From an uncultured Rickettsiales bacterium (lineage in GTDB: Bacteria; Pseudomonadota; Alphaproteobacteria; UBA8366), in the NCBI GenBank assembly GCA_913046825.1, contig CAJWTF010000007.1:1-59528 (forward strand): 59,528 bases of DNA. The letters run 5' to 3'. Shown here piece by piece: positions 1 to 7,177 of this stretch (its first letter is position 1; each line of letters starts with the position of its first letter). Made by a program: the position numbers and the translations under genes. Below the pieces are notes generated by a model. The model was given only the letters and a program-made list of their open reading frames with translations. It searched no databases and was not told the origin of the DNA.

Positions 1-156
1 CCACCAGAACCGCACCGTCTCATGACAAATGTCGATGCCACGCTCGGACAGCAGGCCCTCGACCTGGCGCAGCGATAAAGGATATCGGACTTACTTCATC
101 ACTGTCAGGCGGATCACTTCGGGTGAACTGTTGAAATAACGGAATGGATTTCTCAT
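1..156 (-). pseudogene. IS6-family transposase, N-terminal remnant with internal stop
   Basis: Reading the minus strand from the ATG at 156 gives MRNPFRYFNSSPEVIRL, then TVMK, a TAA stop (91-93), then VRYPLSLRQVEGLL and SERGIDICHETVRFW up to the window edge. This is the conserved N-terminus of IS6-type transposases, where the codon now read as stop normally encodes an aromatic residue in the segment before RYPLS. Only about 50 codons lie in the window, so the DDE catalytic core cannot be judged. The nonsense codon makes it a dead copy. It borders an AT-rich stretch on the right. Identification is by remembered family sequence; no terminal inverted repeat was clearly recognised. Confidence 0.8.
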
Positions 157-518
157 CCAAAGACGTTTCGGGCCAACCCCACTCCGCTCAAGTCAATTTG
201 CTTTGACATCGCCCTGTTATTTCGTATTTAATTTATTTACCAGTTATAAAATTGTCGTGTTTATTGCTGCGTTTGTTTTAATTAGCATGATTTATATCTC
301 TGTCATTCAAATGGACTCGTTCGCGAACTGGATGAGCTGCATCTCTATAAAGGTCCGAAGGGCGATGATTTGAAAACGGTGGGATGGCACAACATCGATG
401 ATTGCGAAGTATCGCCTTTTAAGATTAATTATTTGCACCCACCTGATCGCCTTGCAAGGCACTGGAAGTTAATCGAAAAACAGGGTTTTAGGTGTAAAGA
501 AGCGCAAAGAGTGAAATT
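157..518. other. AT-rich stretch without a complete gene
   Basis: About 360 bases, clearly more AT-rich than the enzyme genes further right. Its left part (157-285) shows no convincing reading frame. Its right part holds the start-less open frame described separately, which leads into the thioredoxin-like gene. It probably marks the flank of the decayed IS6 copy. Confidence 0.5.
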
Positions 519-522
519 ATGA
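286..522 (+). pseudogene. Start-less C-terminal ORF remnant coupled to the thioredoxin-like gene
   Basis: An open frame of 78 codons with no usable start codon begins after a TAG at 283-285 and ends with TGA at 520-522. The reading includes ELDELHLYKGPKGDD, VGWHNIDDCEVSPF and HWKLIEKQGFRCKEAQRVKL, which has normal protein composition but belongs to no family I recognise. Its stop overlaps the next start codon by four bases (ATGA, 519-522), the usual arrangement of translationally coupled genes. That suggests it is the surviving 3' end of the former first gene of this operon. The 5' part appears to have been lost in the AT-rich junction next to the IS6 remnant. Confidence 0.4.
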
Positions 523-929
523 AAAAGCTAATGGTAAAGATAGCAGCTCTGTCCTTGCTGCTTGTAGCGGTCCCGATGGCGGCGCAAGCCGAAACGGGTT
601 GGACAATTTATAAGCCTGGCCTCGTCAAGTCGGCCGTCGCAAATGGCGAAACCGTCCTTCTTGGTTATTTATCATCCTGGTGAGGCACCTGCGCGCGTCA
701 AAAAAGCGTGCTTGAAAAGCTCCGTGCGAGCAATTCGGAATACGGTAAATCTATAAATTTTGTTCTCATTGACTGGGATACCTTCAGCTCACACGATGTA
801 ACTACCAGCCGGAGAATTCCACGGCGATCAACCTTGGTTCTCATTAAGCACGGTAAGGAAACTGGTCGTCTTGTGGCGGAGATTAGTGAAGGCAAAATCA
901 AGACATTGTTGGACAATGGTTTGAATTAG
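519..929 (+). CDS. Secreted thioredoxin-like protein with in-frame TGA at the first CxxC cysteine
   Basis: From the ATG at 519 the frame gives a signal peptide (MKKLMVKIAALSLLLVA, cleavage near AQA-ET), then a thioredoxin-like fold. The redox site reads SSW-[TGA]-GTCARQ at codons 53-61. The TGA (681-683) sits exactly where the first cysteine of WCGTC is expected. Downstream the frame is undamaged, with the helix after the active site, FVLIDWDTF, a cis-Pro region IPRRSTLV, and a normal stop at 929 (136 codons). Known: thioredoxin-fold selenoproteins carrying UxxC exist in marine bacteria. Two readings are possible: a selenocysteine protein, or a pseudogene that lost its catalytic Cys codon. 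Many other genes here carry simple nonsense mutations, so the pseudogene reading is serious. It starts by ATGA overlap with the upstream remnant. Confidence 0.6.
684..720 (+). promoter_or_regulatory. Candidate bacterial SECIS hairpin(s) after the in-frame TGA
   Basis: Two mutually exclusive small hairpins follow the TGA at 681. First: GCGCGC (691-696) pairs with GCGTGC (706-711), one G-U pair, with a 9-nt loop starting with G (697). Its loop begins 13 nt after the TGA, slightly closer than the usual range for bacterial SECIS elements. Second: GCTT (710-713) pairs with AAGC (717-720) with loop GAA, 30 nt after the TGA, which is in range but thermodynamically weak. Neither is decisive, and GC-rich coding DNA forms such hairpins by chance. 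Confidence 0.2.
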
Positions 930-1134
930 CTGCAGCCCAACGGGCGGACAGGAGCCCTGAAAACAAAGAGTAGGGCCGCCTAATTGCCCACTTTAATTTT
1001 TTGGCGAGGCGCTAGACATCAAAGTAAGCGCAAAATAAATGAGATAGAGCTTCGTCGAACGTTACAGTTCTCAGTACACCGGCCTAAGATCCGTTTGTCT
1101 TATGTCGGGTCGACGCTCTGTTAGATTGTGCATT

Positions 1135-1947
1135 TTACCCGGCTGGCAGCAGCGCCTGAGCCCGTTCGCGCAGGTCGTCGGCAATCCGCTTCGGCCGCCG
1201 CGCATCGAGGTCTAGCTGCACACCAAATTGGCTAAGGCCCGCGATATCCTCACCTGTATCGCCATCTCGTAGTCGGTGGTATAGGCGTATGGATGATCCG
1301 CCGAGCTGGGCCACGCAACTATCCACGTCAATCAGAGTACCAGGGACGGCTCGCCTGTTGTGGAAGACGAGCTGAAACTCAAAGGTCGAGAGGCCTACCC
1401 GCTCTTTGGTCATGTATTCAGGCGTTAGGCCGAATGCCGCAATGATAAAGGCATTTGCTGTCGAAAACCGGTGGATGTGTCCAGGCAGCGCTAAATGGCC
1501 GGTCCAGTCCACTTCTTCTGGTCGCACCACGCTGCGCTGCGAGGCCACCCAGTTTGGTCCGTCGATAGGTTTCAGCCGTTCTTCACGTTTGTCACCATCC
1601 CATTCGACAGTATCACCAGACAGGGTTATACCGCTGAGCTGCTGCTGCATGGCAGTGCATAATTTGTCCGTCTCAGCATTGAAGAGTTTGTGGGCAATCA
1701 GGGGAGCGTCTCCGCCTTCGATTAGAGCTGTTTCGATGCGAAAGATATCGCGGTCGCGCAGCTCTGCCTTGTAGTGCGTCAAAGCGTCAACAGTTCGTGC
1801 CGCAGATGGATCGACGCCCTTTTCGCGCAGGAACCGCCAAGTCGCTGCCTCGAATTTCTCGTAATAATAGGCGACGGTAAAATGCTCCGTCGCATCGACT
1901 TCCCATGGTGCGACATCGCCGCGAAAGGTTTCGCTGTATCCGGTCAC
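1135..1947 (-). CDS. Double hot-dog acyl-CoA thioesterase
   Basis: 270 residues with two hot-dog domains. The N-terminal half (about 5-115) begins GDVAPWEVDATEHF, typical of 4-hydroxybenzoyl-CoA thioesterase-like proteins. The C-terminal half (about 135-255) contains VRPEEVDWTGHL and FNTR-like FHNRRAVPG segments. Such proteins hydrolyse acyl-CoA thioesters in the cytoplasm; the substrate cannot be told. The start is GTG at 1947, preceded by AGGAAC at a good distance. It stands alone, with a decayed region on both sides, and is itself intact. Confidence 0.75.
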   Translation of the reverse strand: MTGYSETFRGDVAPWEVDATEHFTVAYYYEKFEAATWRFLREKGVDPSAARTVDALTHYKAELRDRDIFRIETALIEGGDAPLIAHKLFNAETDKLCTAMQQQLSGITLSGDTVEWDGDKREERLKPIDGPNWVASQRSVVRPEEVDWTGHLALPGHIHRFSTANAFIIAAFGLTPEYMTKERVGLSTFEFQLVFHNRRAVPGTLIDVDSCVAQLGGSSIRLYHRLRDGDTGEDIAGLSQFGVQLDLDARRPKRIADDLRERAQALLPAG

Positions 1948-2252
1948 TTGGACGTTCCTGGTTAGTGGTGTTTAGCGTTGAACTGTAAGGGGCAGAAGCA
2001 GGAACACGCAATCTGAAATCCAGTACTTCGCCCCCTTAAGCCGTCTCACGCTCCAACGAACCTCTCTCATTGCAGGTAAGCATTGAGCATCTCTTCATAC
2101 GGCCGCCTCTCCGCTTGTTGGTAATGCTCCTCGATTCCAGCGGAAAAATGTCCTGCGGTAAGACTAATAACACAATGCGGAACGCAGAATTTCGGGACAT
2201 TCAATCTGTTACTAACAATCAGCGCTGAACAACGCCTCTTCATATTTTAAAT
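1948..2252. other. Intergenic stretch, nothing recognised
   Basis: About 300 bases between the thioesterase start and the DUF2237 remnant. I see no RNA gene, no repeat and no plausible protein. It must hold the promoter of the minus-strand thioesterase, but no clear -35/-10 pair could be picked with confidence. Confidence 0.4.
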
Positions 2253-2470
2253 ATGAGTGACGCGTAAAAAATGTACTCGGCTTTGACCTTGAGGTGTGCA
2301 GTACAGACCCGGTCACCGGATTTTATCGAGATGGTTGCTGTAATTCAGGACCTGGCGACATTGGAACGCATACGGTGTGCGCAATCCTGACTGATGAGTT
2401 TCTGGAATTCTCACGACGCAGTGTGGGATTGTCGGCAGCCTTGACCTTTTCGTGCGGCATTGGAAGTTAA
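2253..2470 (+). pseudogene. DUF2237 family protein, frameshifted and truncated
   Basis: The sequence starts ATG AGT GAC GCG (2253), then the frame changes at the A-run 2266-2271. In the next frame (2264-2470) it reads KNVLGFDLEVCSTDP, GFYRDGCCNSGPGDIG and HTVCAILTDEFLEFS. This is a near-consensus DUF2237 N-terminus (cysteine-rich protein of unknown function, about 120 residues when whole). After EFSRRS the family match stops, and the C-terminal part is missing. A one-base slip in the poly-A tract and loss of the 3' end make it a pseudogene. Its function is unknown even in intact relatives. Confidence 0.75.
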
Positions 2471-2514
2471 TTCAAGAAGCAATTTTCGTTAAATTTAAAG
2501 GAGGCAATGGACAG

Positions 2515-3123
2515 ATGACGCACTTAGTGATGACACGCGCAAAGGTCGCGCCAGATTACCGAGATACGGCAATCTCAAACCTTAAACAGGTTAAGAAAAT
2601 TTCAGAGTCACATGGAGCGAAGCTGGTACGGATAGCAGCACAGACATCTGGATCACATGTCGGATCCTTAATGATGCTCCAGATTTTTGAGAATATGGCG
2701 GATGTCGAAAGCGTTTATGATGAATTTAGTAAAACACCAATTTACTCGGAAACAATGCAAAGTGGTAAATTCGATATTAGCCATAGAGCACTATTAAAAA
2801 TTCACCTGGAACTCGGCAAACCCTCGTCTTCTGATAATTTAAAGTACCTCATACTTACAAACGGCACAGCCGAGACCCCAGAGTTGGATGCGATAACTAA
2901 ATTTGCGGATGTTTTATTGTCTAACGGTGCCGTAACCGCACGTTATGGTTCATTCGTTGCTGGAGACCAGGCCAATGGTAAAACGCATCTCTTTGGCGCG
3001 ACATACACATCTTTGAGTGCGATGCAGACCGCATATGAGGCCGTAATGCAAAATGATGCCGCCTCAGCTTTGTACAAAGTGGTGTCTGTCCAGCGAAGGC
3101 AAATACTACGCTTGCTGGATTGA
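2515..3123 (+). CDS. Hypothetical protein with two ferredoxin-like (dimeric alpha-beta barrel) repeats
   Basis: I chose ATG 2515 because AAAGGAGG lies about 10 bases upstream; an open frame extends to 2452 but lacks a ribosome site and overlaps the DUF2237 remnant. The 202-residue product has two similar halves of about 95 residues. Each starts with a beta strand (THLVMTRAKV; LKYLILTNGT), has a long helix (AISNLKQVKKISESHG; AITKFADVLLSNG), and then a pattern like SHVGSLMMLQIFENM / KTHLFGATYTSL. This is the layout of tandem dimeric alpha-beta barrel proteins. No catalytic residue can be assigned. Codon use is AT-richer than in the enzyme clusters to the right, matching its neighbourhood. Confidence 0.6.
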   Translation: MTHLVMTRAKVAPDYRDTAISNLKQVKKISESHGAKLVRIAAQTSGSHVGSLMMLQIFENMADVESVYDEFSKTPIYSETMQSGKFDISHRALLKIHLELGKPSSSDNLKYLILTNGTAETPELDAITKFADVLLSNGAVTARYGSFVAGDQANGKTHLFGATYTSLSAMQTAYEAVMQNDAASALYKVVSVQRRQILRLLD

Positions 3124-3306
3124 AATCCGATCGCTCCCACCCTTACACCGGAATTTCAGGAGCCACCGACGGTTGGTAACATCGCGGATTTCCCTCCTGA
3201 CAGATCGGAAGACTAAAATTTAATTACCGATGATGATTACTTTGAGATAAGGACTAATGACTTATGGAAGGCCTTCATATTAAATTTTTATCAATATATT
3301 CCTTAT

Positions 3307-3687
3307 TTATGTCATAGTCCTTACCCTCAAAATCAGGATGCAATTAACGGTGTAAAACTCAGCCACGGTAGCGGTGGGAATTGTTCTGCCGTGATAATGC
3401 TCAAGATACCAAACGACCCTTATGGGCCCGAGATGGTATTTACGCCGGAGGTGGAGGACATTCTCCTCAATCTCAATCGGCGTTCTGTTCACATGCCATT
3501 TTGGGACTGGTGGGCGGTTTATGAGACCATCTTTGCCATACTTCTCGTAGGACTGAAGCCAGCGATTAGAGCCAGTCCGGCCAATCCCAAAATACCGGCA
3601 TGTCTTTGCTACATGCCTGGTCTCCTCAGCATATCGAAGAATACGTAGTTTGCGTTAAATCTCGCGCTGCTCGTTGTTTATGAACAT
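3307..3687 (-). pseudogene. IS481-type transposase, 5' remnant with internal stop
   Basis: From ATG 3687 on minus: MFINNEQREI, TAA (3655-3657), RKLRILRYAEETRHV, AKTCRYFGIGRTGSNRW, YEKYGKDGLINRP, then NRTPIEIEENVLHLRRKY and HLGPIRVVWYLEHYHG. This is the N-terminal helix-turn-helix and linker region of an IS481-type transposase. After GRTIPTATV the match fails and the frame ends at 3307, so the DDE integrase core is gone. One nonsense codon plus the 3' loss make it inactive. Together with the IS6 remnant it shows the left edge was once an insertion hot spot. Confidence 0.82.
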
Positions 3688-3880
3688 CTTTTCCCTTCCA
3701 AAATTAAGAAGCTAATGAATATGTTTCGCGAGTACCGACATATCTACAGTTTTGAGATTATGTAATATTCTTCTGTGTTTCTCTTCCATCTTCTCTTTCA
3801 ATCGGTTTATCATTCAATTAATCCCGAACTAATTAACCATTCGGCAACTAAAAGTTTTAAACAATGGGCGGCATCATTAA

Positions 3881-4102
3881 ATGAGTGAAGACGGAGACCT
3901 CATCAAGCGAATAGACGCCTTGGAAATTCATATAGCGCATCAGGACAAAACCATCGAAGAACTCAATGACGTTTCAATCAAACAATGGGTGGAAATTAAA
4001 ACACTGAATGATCGGTTCAATCACCTGAGAAAGAAATTCAGTGAGCTGGACCAAGCGCTTGAAACTCCACCGATCAAGGACGCCCTCCCCCCACACTATT
4101 GA
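3881..4102 (+). CDS. slyX: SlyX family protein
   Basis: 73 residues, predicted coiled coil through most of the length (IDALEIHIAHQDKTIEELN), ending in PPIKDALPPHY. The PPHY terminus and size are the hallmarks of SlyX. The molecular role of SlyX is unsettled; it is a small cytoplasmic coiled-coil protein widespread in proteobacteria. The gene stands alone after an AT-rich leader. The start ATG 3881 follows a weak ribosome site. Confidence 0.85.
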   Translation: MSEDGDLIKRIDALEIHIAHQDKTIEELNDVSIKQWVEIKTLNDRFNHLRKKFSELDQALETPPIKDALPPHY

Positions 4103-4496
4103 GATTGGTATTCATTCCCTATTCATCCATTAGGCAACAAAGTTTCTTTAGATGGGAACCCAGCGCATCGATCTATCGGACACTTGGGTAGAGGTAGGAA
4201 CCCCTTCTGAAACACCCATTGGTCATAGCGGATACCAGTAAAGTGTGGCCATAGACCCGCTCGACACAGCACTCAGGCATCTCTTCCGGAACCTTCTTCG
4301 GATTCATCCGTAGCGACTGGTTCCTAGGTATCTCCGACACTCCGCCCAACACATTGGCGCATTGCTCGCTTCGGGCCCGGTCCATCCTGTGCAGTCGACG
4401 CATATGGTGCGCAATAACCGCATGCGTTACAGTCAACGTTAATCTGGCTACCCCTATCCACTCCTTGTCAGGCACAACAAATTCCGAGGATATACC
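4103..4496. other. Intergenic stretch with an unexplained minus-strand open frame
   Basis: About 390 bases. A minus-strand frame stays open from inside the next gene down to 4173 (readings such as HHMRRLHRMDRARSEQ and NQSLRMNPKKVPEEMPE), but I recognise no family, and its 5' part is antisense to the carboxymuconolactone-decarboxylase gene. It may be decayed coding sequence. No RNA gene or repeat seen. Confidence 0.35.
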
Positions 4497-5042
4497 ATGG
4501 CTCGCGTCCCTGTATTGAAGTCTCCCAACGAACTGGCCGGCGATGCTCGCGACATCGCGGAGAAAATCGTCGATACGCGCAAAGCGCTGGATGGCCCTTT
4601 CTCCGTCTGGATGCACGCCCCGGAATGGGCCGAGCGCGTCGCCCATCTGGGGACGATGGTTCGCTGGGAAGGCACGTTGGAACTTCGGACACGTACCCTC
4701 GCCGCTCTTGTCGTCGGTCGACACTTCCAGGCGCAGTATGTTTGGGGCATTCAAGGCGTGATTGGCGCAGAGCGGGACGTTCCTCGCTCAACGATCGACG
4801 CGATCCGTGACGAACATTCCGAGGGTATTCCGCCGGAAGATCTGCAGATCATCGATTTCACCCGACAACTGGTGCGCGCAAACCGCGTCGACAAGGCCCT
4901 CGCGCAAGCGGTCATGAAGCGGCTGGGAGCCGATCAGTATGTGCAATTGACGACCTGCATCGGTTACTACGCGATGCTGGCGATGACGGTGAACGGGGTC
5001 GAACTAGAACCAAACCCGGATCACGAAGCCCTGAAGGTCTGA
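4497..5042 (+). CDS. Carboxymuconolactone decarboxylase / AhpD-like protein
   Basis: 181 residues, all-helical, with the family layout: VWMHAPEWAERVAHLG (25-45), a conserved helix ELRTRTLAALVVGRHF (62-80), then GADQYVQLTTCIGYYAMLAM near the C-terminus. The usual AhpD CxxC pair is absent, so peroxidase activity like AhpD is unlikely and a decarboxylase/hydrolase-like or unknown role fits better. It leads a plus-strand run with a dioxygenase, a hydratase and a CoA ligase, which suggests a part in the same catabolic route. Confidence 0.75.
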   Translation: MARVPVLKSPNELAGDARDIAEKIVDTRKALDGPFSVWMHAPEWAERVAHLGTMVRWEGTLELRTRTLAALVVGRHFQAQYVWGIQGVIGAERDVPRSTIDAIRDEHSEGIPPEDLQIIDFTRQLVRANRVDKALAQAVMKRLGADQYVQLTTCIGYYAMLAMTVNGVELEPNPDHEALKV

Positions 5043-5204
5043 AAGCACGCCTTTGCCGCACGCCGGTTATATTAAAAAACACTTCGCGGCGCGACAACTT
5101 GCTCGGGAGCAGAAATTGGCCAAACTTTATTTTACTGAAAAGATTGGATTACTCAGGGCGAAGGCAGCAGTTTCATACTAAGCCGTTGTGTTTTCCGCTG
5201 GCGA

Positions 5205-6281
5205 TTGAGGCAACGAAAATTGACGAAATTGCAGACCTATAACGTCGCCAGTTCGTGGCATGGGCCCGAGATGGCGGCGCGCCATGACTGGATACATCAA
5301 TTTTCCAAAGATGAAGTTTTGGAATTGGAAGCGGCATCCGATGCTGTCGCGAATCGTGACATTATTAAATTAAGCAGAACCGATTTTGAACTGCCCTTGC
5401 TTGATCAGTTACTGTCAAAACTCCGCGCGGAAGTCGTGGACGGTCGCGGGTTCACGTTGCTGCGTGGATTACCCGTCCAAGAGTGGCCGCTCATGCGCAT
5501 CGCTTGCGCCTATTGGGCTATTGGTTCTCGTATTGGCATTCCAGTAAGCCAGAACCGTGTTGGCAATTTACTCGGTCATGTCACGGATGTTGGTGGCGAT
5601 GCCCATCACCCCAATCAACGAGGCCATCAATCCGCCGATGCCTTGGCCTTTCACACAGATATAGGGGCAGAGATTGTTAGTCTGCTTTGCCTAAAAAAGG
5701 CGCGCTCGGGAGGGGAATCCGCTCTGGTTAGCGCCGCGGCTGTGTGGAACGAGTTGGTCGCCGAGAGACCGGATTTGGCGGAGGAGTTAACCCGCCCCTC
5801 TTACTTTGACCGCCGAAATGAGGTCGTGGATGGCCAAGACCCTTGGTACAAGATGCCGGTATTTTCCCCCATCAATGGGCACGTCGTCGCCAGCTTTACC
5901 CCTGAATTCATCCGCAGCGCCCAACGCTTTGAGGACGTGCCTCGTATGACGGCTCGTCAAAGTGAGGCGCTGGATATGGTCAAAGCACTTGCTAACAATC
6001 CCCGCTTCAAACTCGGAATGGACTTTCAGCCCGGCGATATACAGTTCGTGAACAATTTGGTGTTGCTCCACAGCCGGACAGAATATGAAGATTGGCCGCA
6101 AGCGGAACGCAGGCGGCATCTATTGCGCCTTTGGCTTAGCGTGCCTGACGGATGGCCAATTCCGGATGCCTTTCATGCGCGCTACGGCACTGATCCTCTC
6201 ACAGGTCGACCGCAAGGCATAAATTTGCCGCAAGGCGTTACACTTAATGCGCCCCTGACACCGCCGGTATTGCGCACCTAG
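5205..6281 (+). CDS. TfdA/TauD family Fe(II)/2-oxoglutarate dioxygenase
   Basis: About 358 residues. The iron-binding triad is visible: H150 and D152 in AFHTDIG, H289 in LLHSRTEYED, with the 2-oxoglutarate-binding Arg at about 308 (RRHLLRLWL). Such enzymes hydroxylate a carboxylated substrate, often cleaving C-S, C-N or C-O bonds. No ATG start fits: the frame opens at TTG 5205, and a second TTG at 5220 has GAGG nine bases upstream and may be the real start. It is the second gene of a run with a hydratase and a CoA ligase. A homologous enzyme lies at 57582-58637. Substrate unknown. Confidence 0.82.
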   Translation: MRQRKLTKLQTYNVASSWHGPEMAARHDWIHQFSKDEVLELEAASDAVANRDIIKLSRTDFELPLLDQLLSKLRAEVVDGRGFTLLRGLPVQEWPLMRIACAYWAIGSRIGIPVSQNRVGNLLGHVTDVGGDAHHPNQRGHQSADALAFHTDIGAEIVSLLCLKKARSGGESALVSAAAVWNELVAERPDLAEELTRPSYFDRRNEVVDGQDPWYKMPVFSPINGHVVASFTPEFIRSAQRFEDVPRMTARQSEALDMVKALANNPRFKLGMDFQPGDIQFVNNLVLLHSRTEYEDWPQAERRRHLLRLWLSVPDGWPIPDAFHARYGTDPLTGRPQGINLPQGVTLNAPLTPPVLRT

Positions 6282-6324
6282 TTGGTTGTTGAAATGAGTA
6301 AGATTCAATGGGAAAGCATCGTAT

Positions 6325-7098
6325 ATGACTGTGTCTGTTGATACTGCCGTCGCGCGAATGATAGCGTCACGGAAGAGTGGGCAAAAAATCGCTCCTTTAT
6401 CGGACGAAGGTGATCTGTCGATTGAGGATGGATACACTATTCAAGGCGCTTTTAGAGCCAAATTAATTAGCCAAGGAAAAAAACCAATTGGCTGGAAACT
6501 GGCCGCGACTGGGCCAGTGGGCCGCGAGCTACTCGGCGTGCCTGAGCCGATCTTCGGCTTCTTATTTCCGGAGTCCTACGGCAATGGCGCAAAGGTTTCC
6601 GACGCCGGATTTGTCGAGCTTCATGTAGAGGCGGAGATCGCTTTTCGATTGGCGCACGAGCTGGCCGGACCCAACGTGGATGCAACCGCGTCAAAACGCG
6701 CGATCGATTGTGTTATGCCGGCGTTTGAGCTCGCCGACTTGTCCTTTACAAGCATGCCCCCTCCCGCCGATATGATCGCCAATGGTGCGCTGGGGGCCGC
6801 CGTACTGCTTGGCGAACCCATCGCGCTTGCTGACGATTTGGACCTGTCCCAAGAAACCATAATCTTCGAGCAGAACGGCCAGATAGTCAGCACAACACAA
6901 GGCAAGGACATCATGGGCAATCCGCTAAACGCGCTCGCATGGCTTGCTAACCAACTGGCTGATAGAGGTGAACACCTACAGCCTGGCGATATTGTCATGA
7001 CTGGTGGTGTCTCGAAGTTAATCCGGCCTAATGTCGGGGATGCGTTAAGCGCGAACTTCTCACGACTGGGGAAGGTTTACATGACTATTGCCAAGTAA
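6325..7098 (+). CDS. 2-keto-4-pentenoate hydratase / fumarylacetoacetate-hydrolase-like enzyme
   Basis: 257 residues of the MhpD type. It shows GWKLAATGPVGRELLG (52-70), the metal-binding HVEAEIAFRL (about 97-106), FELADLSF and GDIVMTGGVSK near the C-terminus. Family members hydrate 2-hydroxypenta-2,4-dienoates in meta-cleavage pathways or decarboxylate oxo-acids, using Mg. It follows the dioxygenase by 43 bases and precedes the CoA ligase by 79, so all probably share a transcript. The natural substrate is not known here, and no ring-cleavage dioxygenase is in the window. Confidence 0.8.
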   Translation: MTVSVDTAVARMIASRKSGQKIAPLSDEGDLSIEDGYTIQGAFRAKLISQGKKPIGWKLAATGPVGRELLGVPEPIFGFLFPESYGNGAKVSDAGFVELHVEAEIAFRLAHELAGPNVDATASKRAIDCVMPAFELADLSFTSMPPPADMIANGALGAAVLLGEPIALADDLDLSQETIIFEQNGQIVSTTQGKDIMGNPLNALAWLANQLADRGEHLQPGDIVMTGGVSKLIRPNVGDALSANFSRLGKVYMTIAK

Positions 7099-7177
7099 AC
7101 AGGCCCAATACGGACTTTCACGGAACATGCGGTTCGCCCCTCCCTATCCGAAGACAAATTAAGAATTAAACGCCCTG

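Noticed and set aside
4173..4754. 193-codon minus-strand frame
   Set aside because: Half is antisense to the carboxymuconolactone-decarboxylase-like gene, and the rest matches nothing I know.
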